The position numbers and the translations under genes were made by a program. Shown in pieces: positions 30,150 to 37,610 of a DNA stretch of 38,752 nt. How positions within the stretch are numbered: position 1 is the first letter of the stretch; each line of letters starts with the position of its first letter. The notes under the pieces were generated by a model, which was not told where the DNA came from, made no database searches, and worked only from the letters and a program-made list of their open reading frames with translations. Source of the DNA: Treponema sp. (GTDB lineage: Bacteria; Spirochaetota; Spirochaetia; Treponematales; Breznakiellaceae); the NCBI GenBank assembly GCA_031256035.1, contig JAIRRJ010000033.1, forward strand, positions 1 through 38,752, written 5' to 3'.

Positions 30150-31205
30150 CTATTCCACTATGAAAATGCCACGAGCTTCGGCATCTGGGGAGCCGGTAAC
30201 TGCGGGCAGATCTGTCTTTGTCCCGTTCTTCCAGTAGCAGGCTTTATAATTGCCGGATGATCCATGATAACCGGTAATATAGGCATCACTGCCCGTGCCG
30301 GCTATATTATATATTATGGGTTTGGTCAAAGAACTAAGGCTGGATTTTAAGGAGTAGGCCGTCGAATTTATCCAGTAACAGTCGTAATCTTCGCCATCGG
30401 TATGCTCATAAGAACCCAGCATATAAACGTTGTTTCCCGAACCGTAAATGCGCTTGATTTGACCAGTCCAGGCGGATTGACCAGCCTCGGCGTCTGCGGG
30501 CAAGTTCATTTTCGTTTTGGTGGTGTTTACCCAGTAATAGTTGTCGTACCCCGAAAACCCTGCTGTATACACTTTGTTTCCGGATACGGCGATGATGTAG
30601 GCATTGGCGTTGTTCAGTTGTGTTTTGGCGCCGCTGACGCCTTTCTGGTACCAGCTATTGGTGTTCGTTCTCCCTACCACATAGACATCGCTGCCGGACA
30701 AGGCGCCATTCTCAAAACCTGTGGGCGGAACGAGTTCGCTCCCCTTGGTCCCGTTTGTCCATAAATAGGGCTTGCTATCCGTTGCTACCCCCAAAATGTA
30801 GACATTGTTCCCGGCTGCGCTTATGTCAAGAAATTCGTCTAAATCGGTGAGGCTTGTTTTCGTTATGGTCGTGCCGTTTACCGTCCAGTAGCAGTAGCCA
30901 TCGTTATCCTCGTCCTCATAAGAACCTGCAACATAGATCCTGCCATTAGCTACCGTAATCAAATCACCCAAGGCTTGCATTTCCGATGGGTTGGTCAGGT
31001 CTTTCTTTACTCCGTCTTTCCAGTAGCAGGCAATGCTGTTATCATCGGCGTCAACATAATAACCGGCTATGTAGACACCTGGCGGGTCAATGGGGTCAAT
31101 GGGGTCGTCATCTCCGCCTCCGCCATCACCGTCGCATCCTATCATTGCGAATCCGATTATCGCAGCAAGAGCGATAATTCCGAACAACTTGATTGTATTT
31201 TTCAT
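30150..31205 (-). CDS. Lipoprotein with repeated CYW-type propeller-like repeats
   Basis: The start is ATG 31205 behind GGAGG (the frame is open further upstream but those starts lack a site). The protein has 351 residues. The signal peptide MKNTIKLFGIIALAAIIGFA ends with lipobox MIGC, a style recurrent in termite-gut treponemes. An Asp/Pro linker (DDDPIDPIDPP) follows. The remainder holds seven or so repeats of about 45 residues, each with a GxxVYxxG strand and an acidic xCYWxNGT segment, resembling a beta-propeller. Cys in CYW recurs in about half of the repeats. It is probably surface or periplasmic, with unknown binding partner. Confidence 0.7.
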   Translation of the reverse strand: MKNTIKLFGIIALAAIIGFAMIGCDGDGGGGDDDPIDPIDPPGVYIAGYYVDADDNSIACYWKDGVKKDLTNPSEMQALGDLITVANGRIYVAGSYEDEDNDGYCYWTVNGTTITKTSLTDLDEFLDISAAGNNVYILGVATDSKPYLWTNGTKGSELVPPTGFENGALSGSDVYVVGRTNTNSWYQKGVSGAKTQLNNANAYIIAVSGNKVYTAGFSGYDNYYWVNTTKTKMNLPADAEAGQSAWTGQIKRIYGSGNNVYMLGSYEHTDGEDYDCYWINSTAYSLKSSLSSLTKPIIYNIAGTGSDAYITGYHGSSGNYKACYWKNGTKTDLPAVTGSPDAEARGIFIVE

Positions 31206-31339
31206 ATAAACCTCCATATAGTTTATTGGTACTATTATACCGCCTTTAGGTGAAAATATCAAAGAAATATGGAAAAAAAAACGTAAAAGGAAAGACAAAA
31301 ACAGGGGCGCCGGTAATCGTATACATCCGCGCAGTTATA

Positions 31340-31348
31340 TGCTACAAT
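31340..31348 (+). promoter_or_regulatory. Extended -10 promoter for the TIGR03546/TIGR03545 pair
   Basis: TGCTACAAT forms an extended -10 element about 26 bases before the TTG start at 31374. No good -35 box was found, which is common for extended -10 promoters. Confidence 0.45.
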
Positions 31349-31373
31349 TACCCTAAAACAAAAGGAGGGTCTC

Positions 31374-31907
31374 TTGTTTACCAAGTCAATAGCGAAGTTG
31401 ATTCTTGCCCTGAACGGCAATGAAATGAAGAGTGAGGTTGCGGCGGGTTTTGCCTGGGGGCTGCTTTTGGGCCTTGTCCCACTGGGCAATATTTGCTGGT
31501 TTGTGCTGTTCATAGTTTCCTTCTTTTTCAGGCACAATCACGGTTTCAAAATGATTTCCCTTATAGTTATCAAGCTGCTTGCGCCGCTGTTCCTGCCCCT
31601 GATCGATCTTGTAGGCTGGCGGGTGCTGCACATTGACGCTTTGCAGGGGATGTTTATAACAATGTACAATATGCCGTTTGTGCCTTTCACCAAATTTAAC
31701 AACACGCTGGTCGCCGGAGGGCTTGTGGGGGGCGCTGTACTTTGGCTGCCTGCCTTCTTTCTTTCTATGGCTCTCATTCCGCTGTACCAGGAAAAGGTAT
31801 TGCCGAAAATAAAAAACTCTAAGGTGTTCAAAAAACTCATCAAGCTGCCTTTCCTGTCGTCAATTAACAAGGCAATAGCTGCCGCAGAAAAAAAGAGGAA
31901 TGCATAA
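31374..31907 (+). CDS. TIGR03546 family membrane protein
   Basis: The start is TTG 31374, five bases after AAGGAGG, giving 177 residues. Several hydrophobic segments are present (EVAAGFAWGLLLGLVPLGNI, then FVLFIVSFFFRHNHGFKMIS), and the overall pattern is DUF2062-like. It matches the uncharacterised TIGR03546 family, which is found paired with TIGR03545. The downstream gene overlaps or follows within one base, so the two are cotranscribed. A role in envelope lipid or protein handling is possible but not shown. Confidence 0.8.
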   Translation: MFTKSIAKLILALNGNEMKSEVAAGFAWGLLLGLVPLGNICWFVLFIVSFFFRHNHGFKMISLIVIKLLAPLFLPLIDLVGWRVLHIDALQGMFITMYNMPFVPFTKFNNTLVAGGLVGGAVLWLPAFFLSMALIPLYQEKVLPKIKNSKVFKKLIKLPFLSSINKAIAAAEKKRNA

Positions 31908-31908
31908 T

Positions 31909-33828
31909 ATGAAAAAATTTAAGTTACCTGTAAACCTTATCCCCCTTGCCTTTGCCGGAGCGGTTACCGCCTCTGCGATCATATTCTTTTCGATCTTTGC
32001 AAATCCCCTGCTGGGAAACGCTATGGAAAAAGGCCTGGAAGCGATTTTTGACGCCAAGTCCGATGTCCGCGGGTTCAACCTAAGCCTGCTGCGTTTCCGT
32101 ATCGCTATCGGAAGCATTACCGTTGCGAACAAAGACAAACCCATGACCAATCTCTTCGAGATGGGCAAAACGGAAATCCGCCTGAAACCCGAAGCTGTAC
32201 TGCGCGGGAAAGTTTACATAGAAGAGATTCGCGCCGATGCAATTCGTTTCGGAACGGAAAGGAAAACATCGGGCGCTTTGCCTGCAAAACCGCCAAAGGT
32301 GAAACAGGAAAAACCGAAAAGCGATGCGCCGCCTCTTGTTGATTTGAAAAACTTCGACGCCATGGGGCTTTTGAACCGCGAGTACGACAAGCTGAAAACA
32401 CCGAAACTGTACGATGAGGCAATCGATACCTATAACACCACCCTTACAAAATGGAAGGGGGAAGCTGACGGAGCGAAGGCGAAGGTTACCGAGCTTCAAA
32501 ATGCGGCAAAGCCCATTCTCGGTCTTAACGCAAGCAGTGTCCGCGATATTGAAACCATTACGCGCACTGTGCAGGACATCACCACAATGGCTAACACAGT
32601 ACAGAGCGCGGCGGACGATGTCGGCAAGATGGTTACAGGAATAGAAAACGATATTAACACCGCACGGCGGCTGGAACAGAACGCAAGGACTGCGTTGACA
32701 GACGACATTAACCACTTAAAATCCTATGTCGATCTGGGAAGCGGCGCGGCTTTTGAAGCGCTGGAACCCTTCATACGTGAAGTGCTGTCCGACACGGCGG
32801 AGCAGTATCTTGATTACGGCATTCAGGCATTGGAAGCTCTGGAAAAGTTAAAGGCAATGTCCGATGCAAAGCCGAAAACTGAAAAGCCAAAGAAACAGCC
32901 GAAAGTCGTTTTTAAGGGACGGGACGTGTACTTTCCTCAGAAAGCATATCCTGCATTTTACCTTGGCATACTCGCGTCTGATTTTACGATTGACGCATGG
33001 AATTGGGCTTTTGATCTTCGGGACATAAGTTCCAATCCCGACTTGACAGGCAGACCGGTCTCATTAACATTCGGGCTTAATGAAGAAAGCGGCGGTACAA
33101 AAAGAAATGTGGATTTTAAGGGAGAAGCGGATTTCAGAACCAATCCCCCTCAGCGGTTTAACGCGGCGTTGTCGGGCGGCGGATTTCAGATGAGGCTTGG
33201 CAATGAACTGAGTAAGGTAGGAATAAACGGCTTTACCGGTGAAACGTCATTCTCGGTCAACATGAGCGGACGTACAGACGGCGGTTTTTCAACAGGCGGC
33301 GATGTAAAGATAGGCAAGCCCCGGCTTGTTGAGCCAAAAGGCACTCTGGCGGAAGCGCTTGATACGGCGATCAATGAAGCAGGCAGAATTGATATGGGCA
33401 TCACTTACAATCACCGTATCGATCAAAGTGATGAATTCAAAATCACAACCAATCTCGCCGATTTATTGGCGCGCGCTCTTCGCCGCGCAGTCGAAGCCTA
33501 TGCTAAACAGGCAATGGACGAAATTGAAAAAGCCCTGCGCCAGAGAATCGAACAGTATATTGACGGCAGGTTTGCTTCAAAAGAAGAACTGGATACGCTT
33601 TTCAGGGCAGCCAGAGGCGACAAGGCGGCAATAGATCAGACAAAGACAGGCCTTACAAACAAGAAAAACGAGTATGAACAAAGAGTGAAAAATATGGCAG
33701 GAGACGCTTTTGATAAAGCAAAAGAAGAAGCAATGAAACAGGCTGATCAGGCGGTAAAAGACGCTCTGGGCGGCAAGGCGCCGACTCCGCAAACGCCGAC
33801 ATTGCCCAAATTACCGGGCCTCAGGTAA
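31909..33828 (+). CDS. TIGR03545 family AsmA-like protein
   Basis: ATG 31909 is preferred (GAGG about 11 bases upstream). ATG 31900 overlaps the previous stop. The protein has 639 residues. One N-terminal span (LIPLAFAGAVTASAIIFFSI) is followed by an AsmA-like start (FNLSLLRFRIAIGSITVANK, then TEIRLKPEAVLRGKVYIEEI). A long helical and coiled-coil middle follows, then a second beta-rich region, and an Ala/Lys-rich helical C-terminus ending in Pro-Thr. AsmA-like proteins bridge the envelope and are linked to lipid transport. That is a family-level inference. A hairpin-T terminator (33844-33889) follows. Confidence 0.8.
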   Translation: MKKFKLPVNLIPLAFAGAVTASAIIFFSIFANPLLGNAMEKGLEAIFDAKSDVRGFNLSLLRFRIAIGSITVANKDKPMTNLFEMGKTEIRLKPEAVLRGKVYIEEIRADAIRFGTERKTSGALPAKPPKVKQEKPKSDAPPLVDLKNFDAMGLLNREYDKLKTPKLYDEAIDTYNTTLTKWKGEADGAKAKVTELQNAAKPILGLNASSVRDIETITRTVQDITTMANTVQSAADDVGKMVTGIENDINTARRLEQNARTALTDDINHLKSYVDLGSGAAFEALEPFIREVLSDTAEQYLDYGIQALEALEKLKAMSDAKPKTEKPKKQPKVVFKGRDVYFPQKAYPAFYLGILASDFTIDAWNWAFDLRDISSNPDLTGRPVSLTFGLNEESGGTKRNVDFKGEADFRTNPPQRFNAALSGGGFQMRLGNELSKVGINGFTGETSFSVNMSGRTDGGFSTGGDVKIGKPRLVEPKGTLAEALDTAINEAGRIDMGITYNHRIDQSDEFKITTNLADLLARALRRAVEAYAKQAMDEIEKALRQRIEQYIDGRFASKEELDTLFRAARGDKAAIDQTKTGLTNKKNEYEQRVKNMAGDAFDKAKEEAMKQADQAVKDALGGKAPTPQTPTLPKLPGLR

Positions 33829-33832
33829 CATC

Positions 33833-33889
33833 AAATTAAGGAAGGTGTCCGAACAAGTTTCTAACTTTTCGGACACCGGCGTTTTTTTT
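33833..33889 (+). terminator. 45-bp palindromic element, copy 2, with T tract
   Basis: The element occupies 33833-33877 (hairpin 33844-33877) and is followed by GGCG and eight T residues (33882-33889), making a strong terminator for the TIGR03545 gene. It matches the reverse complement of 24782-24826 at 43 of 45 positions, including 11 bases outside the hairpin. The T tract is not part of the shared sequence. Confidence 0.75.
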
Positions 33890-34187
33890 ATATGATGATT
33901 GAACGTTTTACTTCGACCGGGAAAACCCCAAAGAGCCTCTGTAAAGACGCAAAATCGCTCACAGAAGAGCCTGAAACTTTATTGTAAATTCCAACTACCG
34001 TTTCAAGTTCTTTCGGGTCTTTTGACCAGACTGCGGCAGCATAAGCTGCCCGGAATAGTCCCTTTTCCGCAAGTTCACCGGCAGTAAACGATGAATAACG
34101 CTTTTTTGCCTGACTGTCTACCACTGCGGCAGGACCGTCATAGCCAATAGTGAAAATAAAATCTTCCCGTGAAAGCGTGTTCTTCAT
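33888..34187 (-). CDS. Small conserved hypothetical protein
   Basis: A 99-residue cytoplasmic protein with AGGAG six bases before the ATG. No signal peptide or membrane span is seen. The central RYSSFTAGELAEKGLFRAAYAAAVW looks helical, and the end KRSIII is basic-hydrophobic. I do not recognise a family. The gene converges with the TIGR03545 gene and lies downstream of the TPR lipoprotein gene on the same strand. GC-rich hairpins (GCCGCttgCGCGGC and CGCCGCCaacGGCGGCG, 34203-34250) separate it from that gene, so it probably has its own transcript. Confidence 0.6.
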   Translation of the reverse strand: MKNTLSREDFIFTIGYDGPAAVVDSQAKKRYSSFTAGELAEKGLFRAAYAAAVWSKDPKELETVVGIYNKVSGSSVSDFASLQRLFGVFPVEVKRSIII

Positions 34188-34266
34188 GGCTAACTCCTAT
34201 TTATGCCGCTTGCGCGGCAAATTATATCGAACGCCGCCAACGGCGGCGCTGCATCATATTCTAAAA

Positions 34267-35961
34267 TTACCGTTCAAGCAATGATGCGTATTCTCTTTCG
34301 TAGCGTTTCAGTCTGGTGTTGTCGGGGGCTATGGCGAGGGCTTGCCTCAAATAATATACCGCGCGGCGTTCTTCATACCTTTTGTGGTAATATTCAAACA
34401 TGGCGATAAGCGCTTGCAGGTTTCTGGGGTCTTCAAACAAGCTGGAACGGAGATCGCCCAGCACGGCATCATCGCCGCTCTGAATCCGGCTGCGCAGAAA
34501 AAAGAAACGGCTCTTTACAGCTCCGGTTGATGCCGCAAGACGGGTTTCCAGCATTTTTGACGCTTCATCGTTTCTGCCGTTATCTATCAGCGCGGAAATA
34601 TAGACCGCAATGTATTCGTTATTGGAAGTATCCTTGTCGTACAGTTCACGCGCATAGCCGAGCGCTTTTGCATTGTTTCCCAATCCGCGTTCCACATAAT
34701 ATCCGTCAGTTAAATCCTGAATGTTGCGGCGGACAGCAAGGATACTGTTCAAGAAACCCTGCGCTTCCCGCCAGTTCTCCCGGTGAACGGCATCCCTGAG
34801 GCTCAAGCTCAATACCTCTACGGAAGAACCGTCAGGCTGCTGCAAACGCGCCAGCAATTCCCTGCCTTCCGTCTGATCTGCGGGACGCTGAGATTCCAAA
34901 AGCAGGGAGGCGGCGTAAATCAACGCTTCTTCGTCATCGGGGTTGGCGCGAAGAATCGAGCGCAGGTAATTGAGAGCGGCGTCACGGTTACGGTTTCCTT
35001 CTGCCTGTACCCTCGCCCGCAGAAAAAGATAGTCTCTCTTGTTTGGATTTATTGCCGCATAAGCGTCAAGGGGCGGCTGCGCCTGTGAGAAAAGTCCCTG
35101 TTCAATTAAAATGCGCGCCTTCATCAGGATGAACTCTCCGTCCTGCTGATCATTCTGCAAAATCTCGTCCACCGCAGGCCCGGCGCGCGACCAGTCGCGG
35201 TTTTCATAAAGGGTAATCGCAAGCTGCCGTTTGATGTCAAGCGAATCAGGATAATGTATCACCAAATCAGATAACAGCGCCGCCGCATCCTCTACCCTTT
35301 GTGAAAGCCTCATTACGCGGGCAATGCCCGTAAGAGCGGGATAACATTCACCGGAAATGTCATACGCCTTCCGGTATGCAGCTTCCGCATCCTTGTAAAG
35401 CCCGTTACGCTCATTTACAAGGCCAAGAAAAAAAGAAGGCAGCACCGAATGCGGACGCAATGCGGCAGCCATGCTCAAATCGTCAATGACAGTTAACGGC
35501 AATTCAGTACCCGCTTCATGGTTAAAGGCGAGGAAGGGCAGGATATATTCAAAAAAATCAGTTGATTCTCCGTTCGGACTGATATAGTTTCCCCTTTCCG
35601 CATCTCTTATAATCTTTGAATAGTTATGGGTTTGCGGCAGATCAACAGGAGAAAGCCTGATTCTGGAATCAGGATAAACCAGCCTGATCAACAGCGCATT
35701 GATAGCGTTCATTACGCGGCCAAAGTCAACGCCGCCAAGTTCCCTTGCCCGGATAAGTTCCAGAGCCTGAGCCATCAGAGATAAAACGCCTGTTTCCGTA
35801 AGGCTGCGTATTTCGTCCGCAATGCCGGAAGACTGTCTGCCGTCATTGTTTACCGCAGGCGCAGTAACATCCGTATCAGTTTGTACAGGCGCGGTTTTGC
35901 AGGAAAAAACAAGCAACGCTGCCAAAAAGAAAAAAGAAAGCAAGCGGAATGAATTGATCAC
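34267..35961 (-). CDS. TPR-repeat lipoprotein
   Basis: The start is taken as GTG 35961 (GGGGA upstream, four bases after the preceding stop), rather than TTG 36000 inside that gene. It gives 564 residues. The signal peptide ends at LVFSC. The mature protein is an array of about ten TPR-like repeats, for example EAAYRKAYDISGECYPALTG, then AAALLSDLVIHYPDSLDIKR, and AVYYLRQALAIAPDNTRLKR at the C-terminus. It probably acts as an envelope scaffold. It is cotranscribed with the multi-span protein upstream. Confidence 0.8.
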   Translation of the reverse strand: MINSFRLLSFFFLAALLVFSCKTAPVQTDTDVTAPAVNNDGRQSSGIADEIRSLTETGVLSLMAQALELIRARELGGVDFGRVMNAINALLIRLVYPDSRIRLSPVDLPQTHNYSKIIRDAERGNYISPNGESTDFFEYILPFLAFNHEAGTELPLTVIDDLSMAAALRPHSVLPSFFLGLVNERNGLYKDAEAAYRKAYDISGECYPALTGIARVMRLSQRVEDAAALLSDLVIHYPDSLDIKRQLAITLYENRDWSRAGPAVDEILQNDQQDGEFILMKARILIEQGLFSQAQPPLDAYAAINPNKRDYLFLRARVQAEGNRNRDAALNYLRSILRANPDDEEALIYAASLLLESQRPADQTEGRELLARLQQPDGSSVEVLSLSLRDAVHRENWREAQGFLNSILAVRRNIQDLTDGYYVERGLGNNAKALGYARELYDKDTSNNEYIAVYISALIDNGRNDEASKMLETRLAASTGAVKSRFFFLRSRIQSGDDAVLGDLRSSLFEDPRNLQALIAMFEYYHKRYEERRAVYYLRQALAIAPDNTRLKRYEREYASLLER

Positions 35962-35965
35962 CTTT

Positions 35966-36508
35966 TTATATCCCCGGTTTTTTTGATCCCAGGGAAACAA
36001 GCGTTAATATCAGTCCCCACAGTACAATTAAAAGAGGCCACCAGTCTCTAACAAACTGCGCAAGCGAAAAGGAAACCAAATCCAGAGAAAAAACCAGCAA
36101 TACGGAGCCGAGAACAATAAAAAAGAGGGAAGGCACTATGTACTTGATGCGAACACCTTCGTAACGGTACCAGCCTGCGGGAATAAGCGCAATTCCTGAA
36201 AAAACAGACAAAAGCGGCCAGGCGCGCGAGAATGGCAGCGGCAGAATATCAAGGCTGGAAAGCAGGAAAAACAACCCGGCCAGCAAAGAATATGCGGCAA
36301 AAAACAAATAAACAGCGTTTTTATACAGCTTTATCGCCGCTATTGCGCAGCCCACACCAATAACGAGGAAAAGTAAAGAAATCAATACAACATGGCGGGA
36401 AATATGTATTTTTGAACCCGGAAGAAAAGCGCAGCCAAGAATCACAAACAAAAGACCGATAATGAAAAAAATCCTTGCGGCAGTTTTGCGGGTAAACAGA
36501 TGATACAT
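35966..36508 (-). CDS. Multi-span membrane protein
   Basis: The start is ATG 36508, giving 180 residues (a TTG at 36514 is an alternative). About six hydrophobic segments are arranged in three pairs, with FIIGLLFVILGCAFLPG, LVIGVGCAIAAIKLY, and a C-terminal WPLLIVLWGLILTLVSLG, which recalls the LiaI/LiaF-like transmembrane domain (DUF5668-type WP motif). Function is unknown. No ribosome binding site is present, and a TATAAT box ends seven bases before the ATG, so the mRNA may be leaderless. Confidence 0.65.
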   Translation of the reverse strand: MYHLFTRKTAARIFFIIGLLFVILGCAFLPGSKIHISRHVVLISLLFLVIGVGCAIAAIKLYKNAVYLFFAAYSLLAGLFFLLSSLDILPLPFSRAWPLLSVFSGIALIPAGWYRYEGVRIKYIVPSLFFIVLGSVLLVFSLDLVSFSLAQFVRDWWPLLIVLWGLILTLVSLGSKKPGI

Positions 36509-36544
36509 ATACAAAATTATACCACAATGGTAGGATTATTAACA

Positions 36545-37609
36545 ATGAAAACGGAGAAAAATCGGGGAATCATACCGCTTTTATTGGTTATTTGCATTAC
36601 AGCGTGCTCCGTACGGCAGGAAGGCGCGGAAATTGACCCGTATTACCTCACAGGAACAGGTGCAACGAAGGAATACTTCAAAGAACTATTTCATCTTCTA
36701 AAACAGGAACACCCGGGCAGTGAAGGTGAATTTGCCGTTACAAGGGAAATTGCCGCCAGTTTCGCCAGAATGAAGGATTATGGCAGGCTTATTCATTTTT
36801 TAAGCGCAAGAGCGATAAACAATCCTGCTGATCCTTATAACGGCTACTATTTGCTCATGGTTGCCTATGCTTATATGGAGCTTGATTCGGCGCCGATAGC
36901 CGCCCGGTACTTTGATTTAATAATAAAAAATTATCCTGATCTAACCATAAATGAAGAGTCCATTCACCTTATATGCCTTAAACAGTTAATTGAACTGAAC
37001 GACAATCCCGAGCATCAGGTTTGGTATTACCAGGAATTAATATCCCGTTTCCCCGAAAAAATTGATTTGGGAACCGCTTACTTTATGCTGGGACAGTCAT
37101 GTGAACGTATCGGGGACTGGAACAGCGCAATTCAGGCATATACCAAATATCAGCCGTTTACGGGGACGATTATCCCCGGATTTCCGAACGCGGATCACTA
37201 TACAAAGCAGCTGATTGATTTCAGCAAGTCACCGAAAGACTGGACATTTGAAAGCCTCCCCGCCTTAAGAAAGACCATAGAAGACGCCTTGAATGCCGGA
37301 AGCGCCAGACAATTAAGGCGCTGTCAGGCAAAGGTTAACTTTTTCGCCCGGTCATGGGAACAGATGGAAACAGATGATTCCGGGATGGCGGACTTTAACC
37401 TCTCGGATTTTATGCTCAGCAGCAACATCCGTTATGCCGCAAATCTGGATGCGTCTTCAAACGCAACCGAAGCATATTTAAGGACATCCGGCTGGTCGCT
37501 GTACATTTCAGTCTGGTATCTGTATTTCAGAAAGATATATTTCCCGCAAGACCCGGAAATCCACGGCCGCTGGGAATGGGCAGGCATTTACTACGGAGAG
37601 AAATTCTAG
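36545..37609 (+). CDS. TPR-containing lipoprotein
   Basis: The start is taken as ATG 36545 (weak AGGA site), giving 354 residues. The signal peptide MKTEKNRGIIPLLLVICITAC ends in a lipobox. TPR-like helices span about 60-245 (GYYLLMVAYAYMELDSAPIA, then FMLGQSCERIGDWNSAIQAY). The last 100 residues are a separate conserved-looking region with many aromatic residues (SGWSLYISVWYLYFRKIYFP). The next gene, a lytic transglycosylase, begins one base after the stop, so this lipoprotein may recruit or regulate the enzyme. That is inferred from context. Confidence 0.75.
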   Translation: MKTEKNRGIIPLLLVICITACSVRQEGAEIDPYYLTGTGATKEYFKELFHLLKQEHPGSEGEFAVTREIAASFARMKDYGRLIHFLSARAINNPADPYNGYYLLMVAYAYMELDSAPIAARYFDLIIKNYPDLTINEESIHLICLKQLIELNDNPEHQVWYYQELISRFPEKIDLGTAYFMLGQSCERIGDWNSAIQAYTKYQPFTGTIIPGFPNADHYTKQLIDFSKSPKDWTFESLPALRKTIEDALNAGSARQLRRCQAKVNFFARSWEQMETDDSGMADFNLSDFMLSSNIRYAANLDASSNATEAYLRTSGWSLYISVWYLYFRKIYFPQDPEIHGRWEWAGIYYGEKF

Positions 37610-37610
37610 C

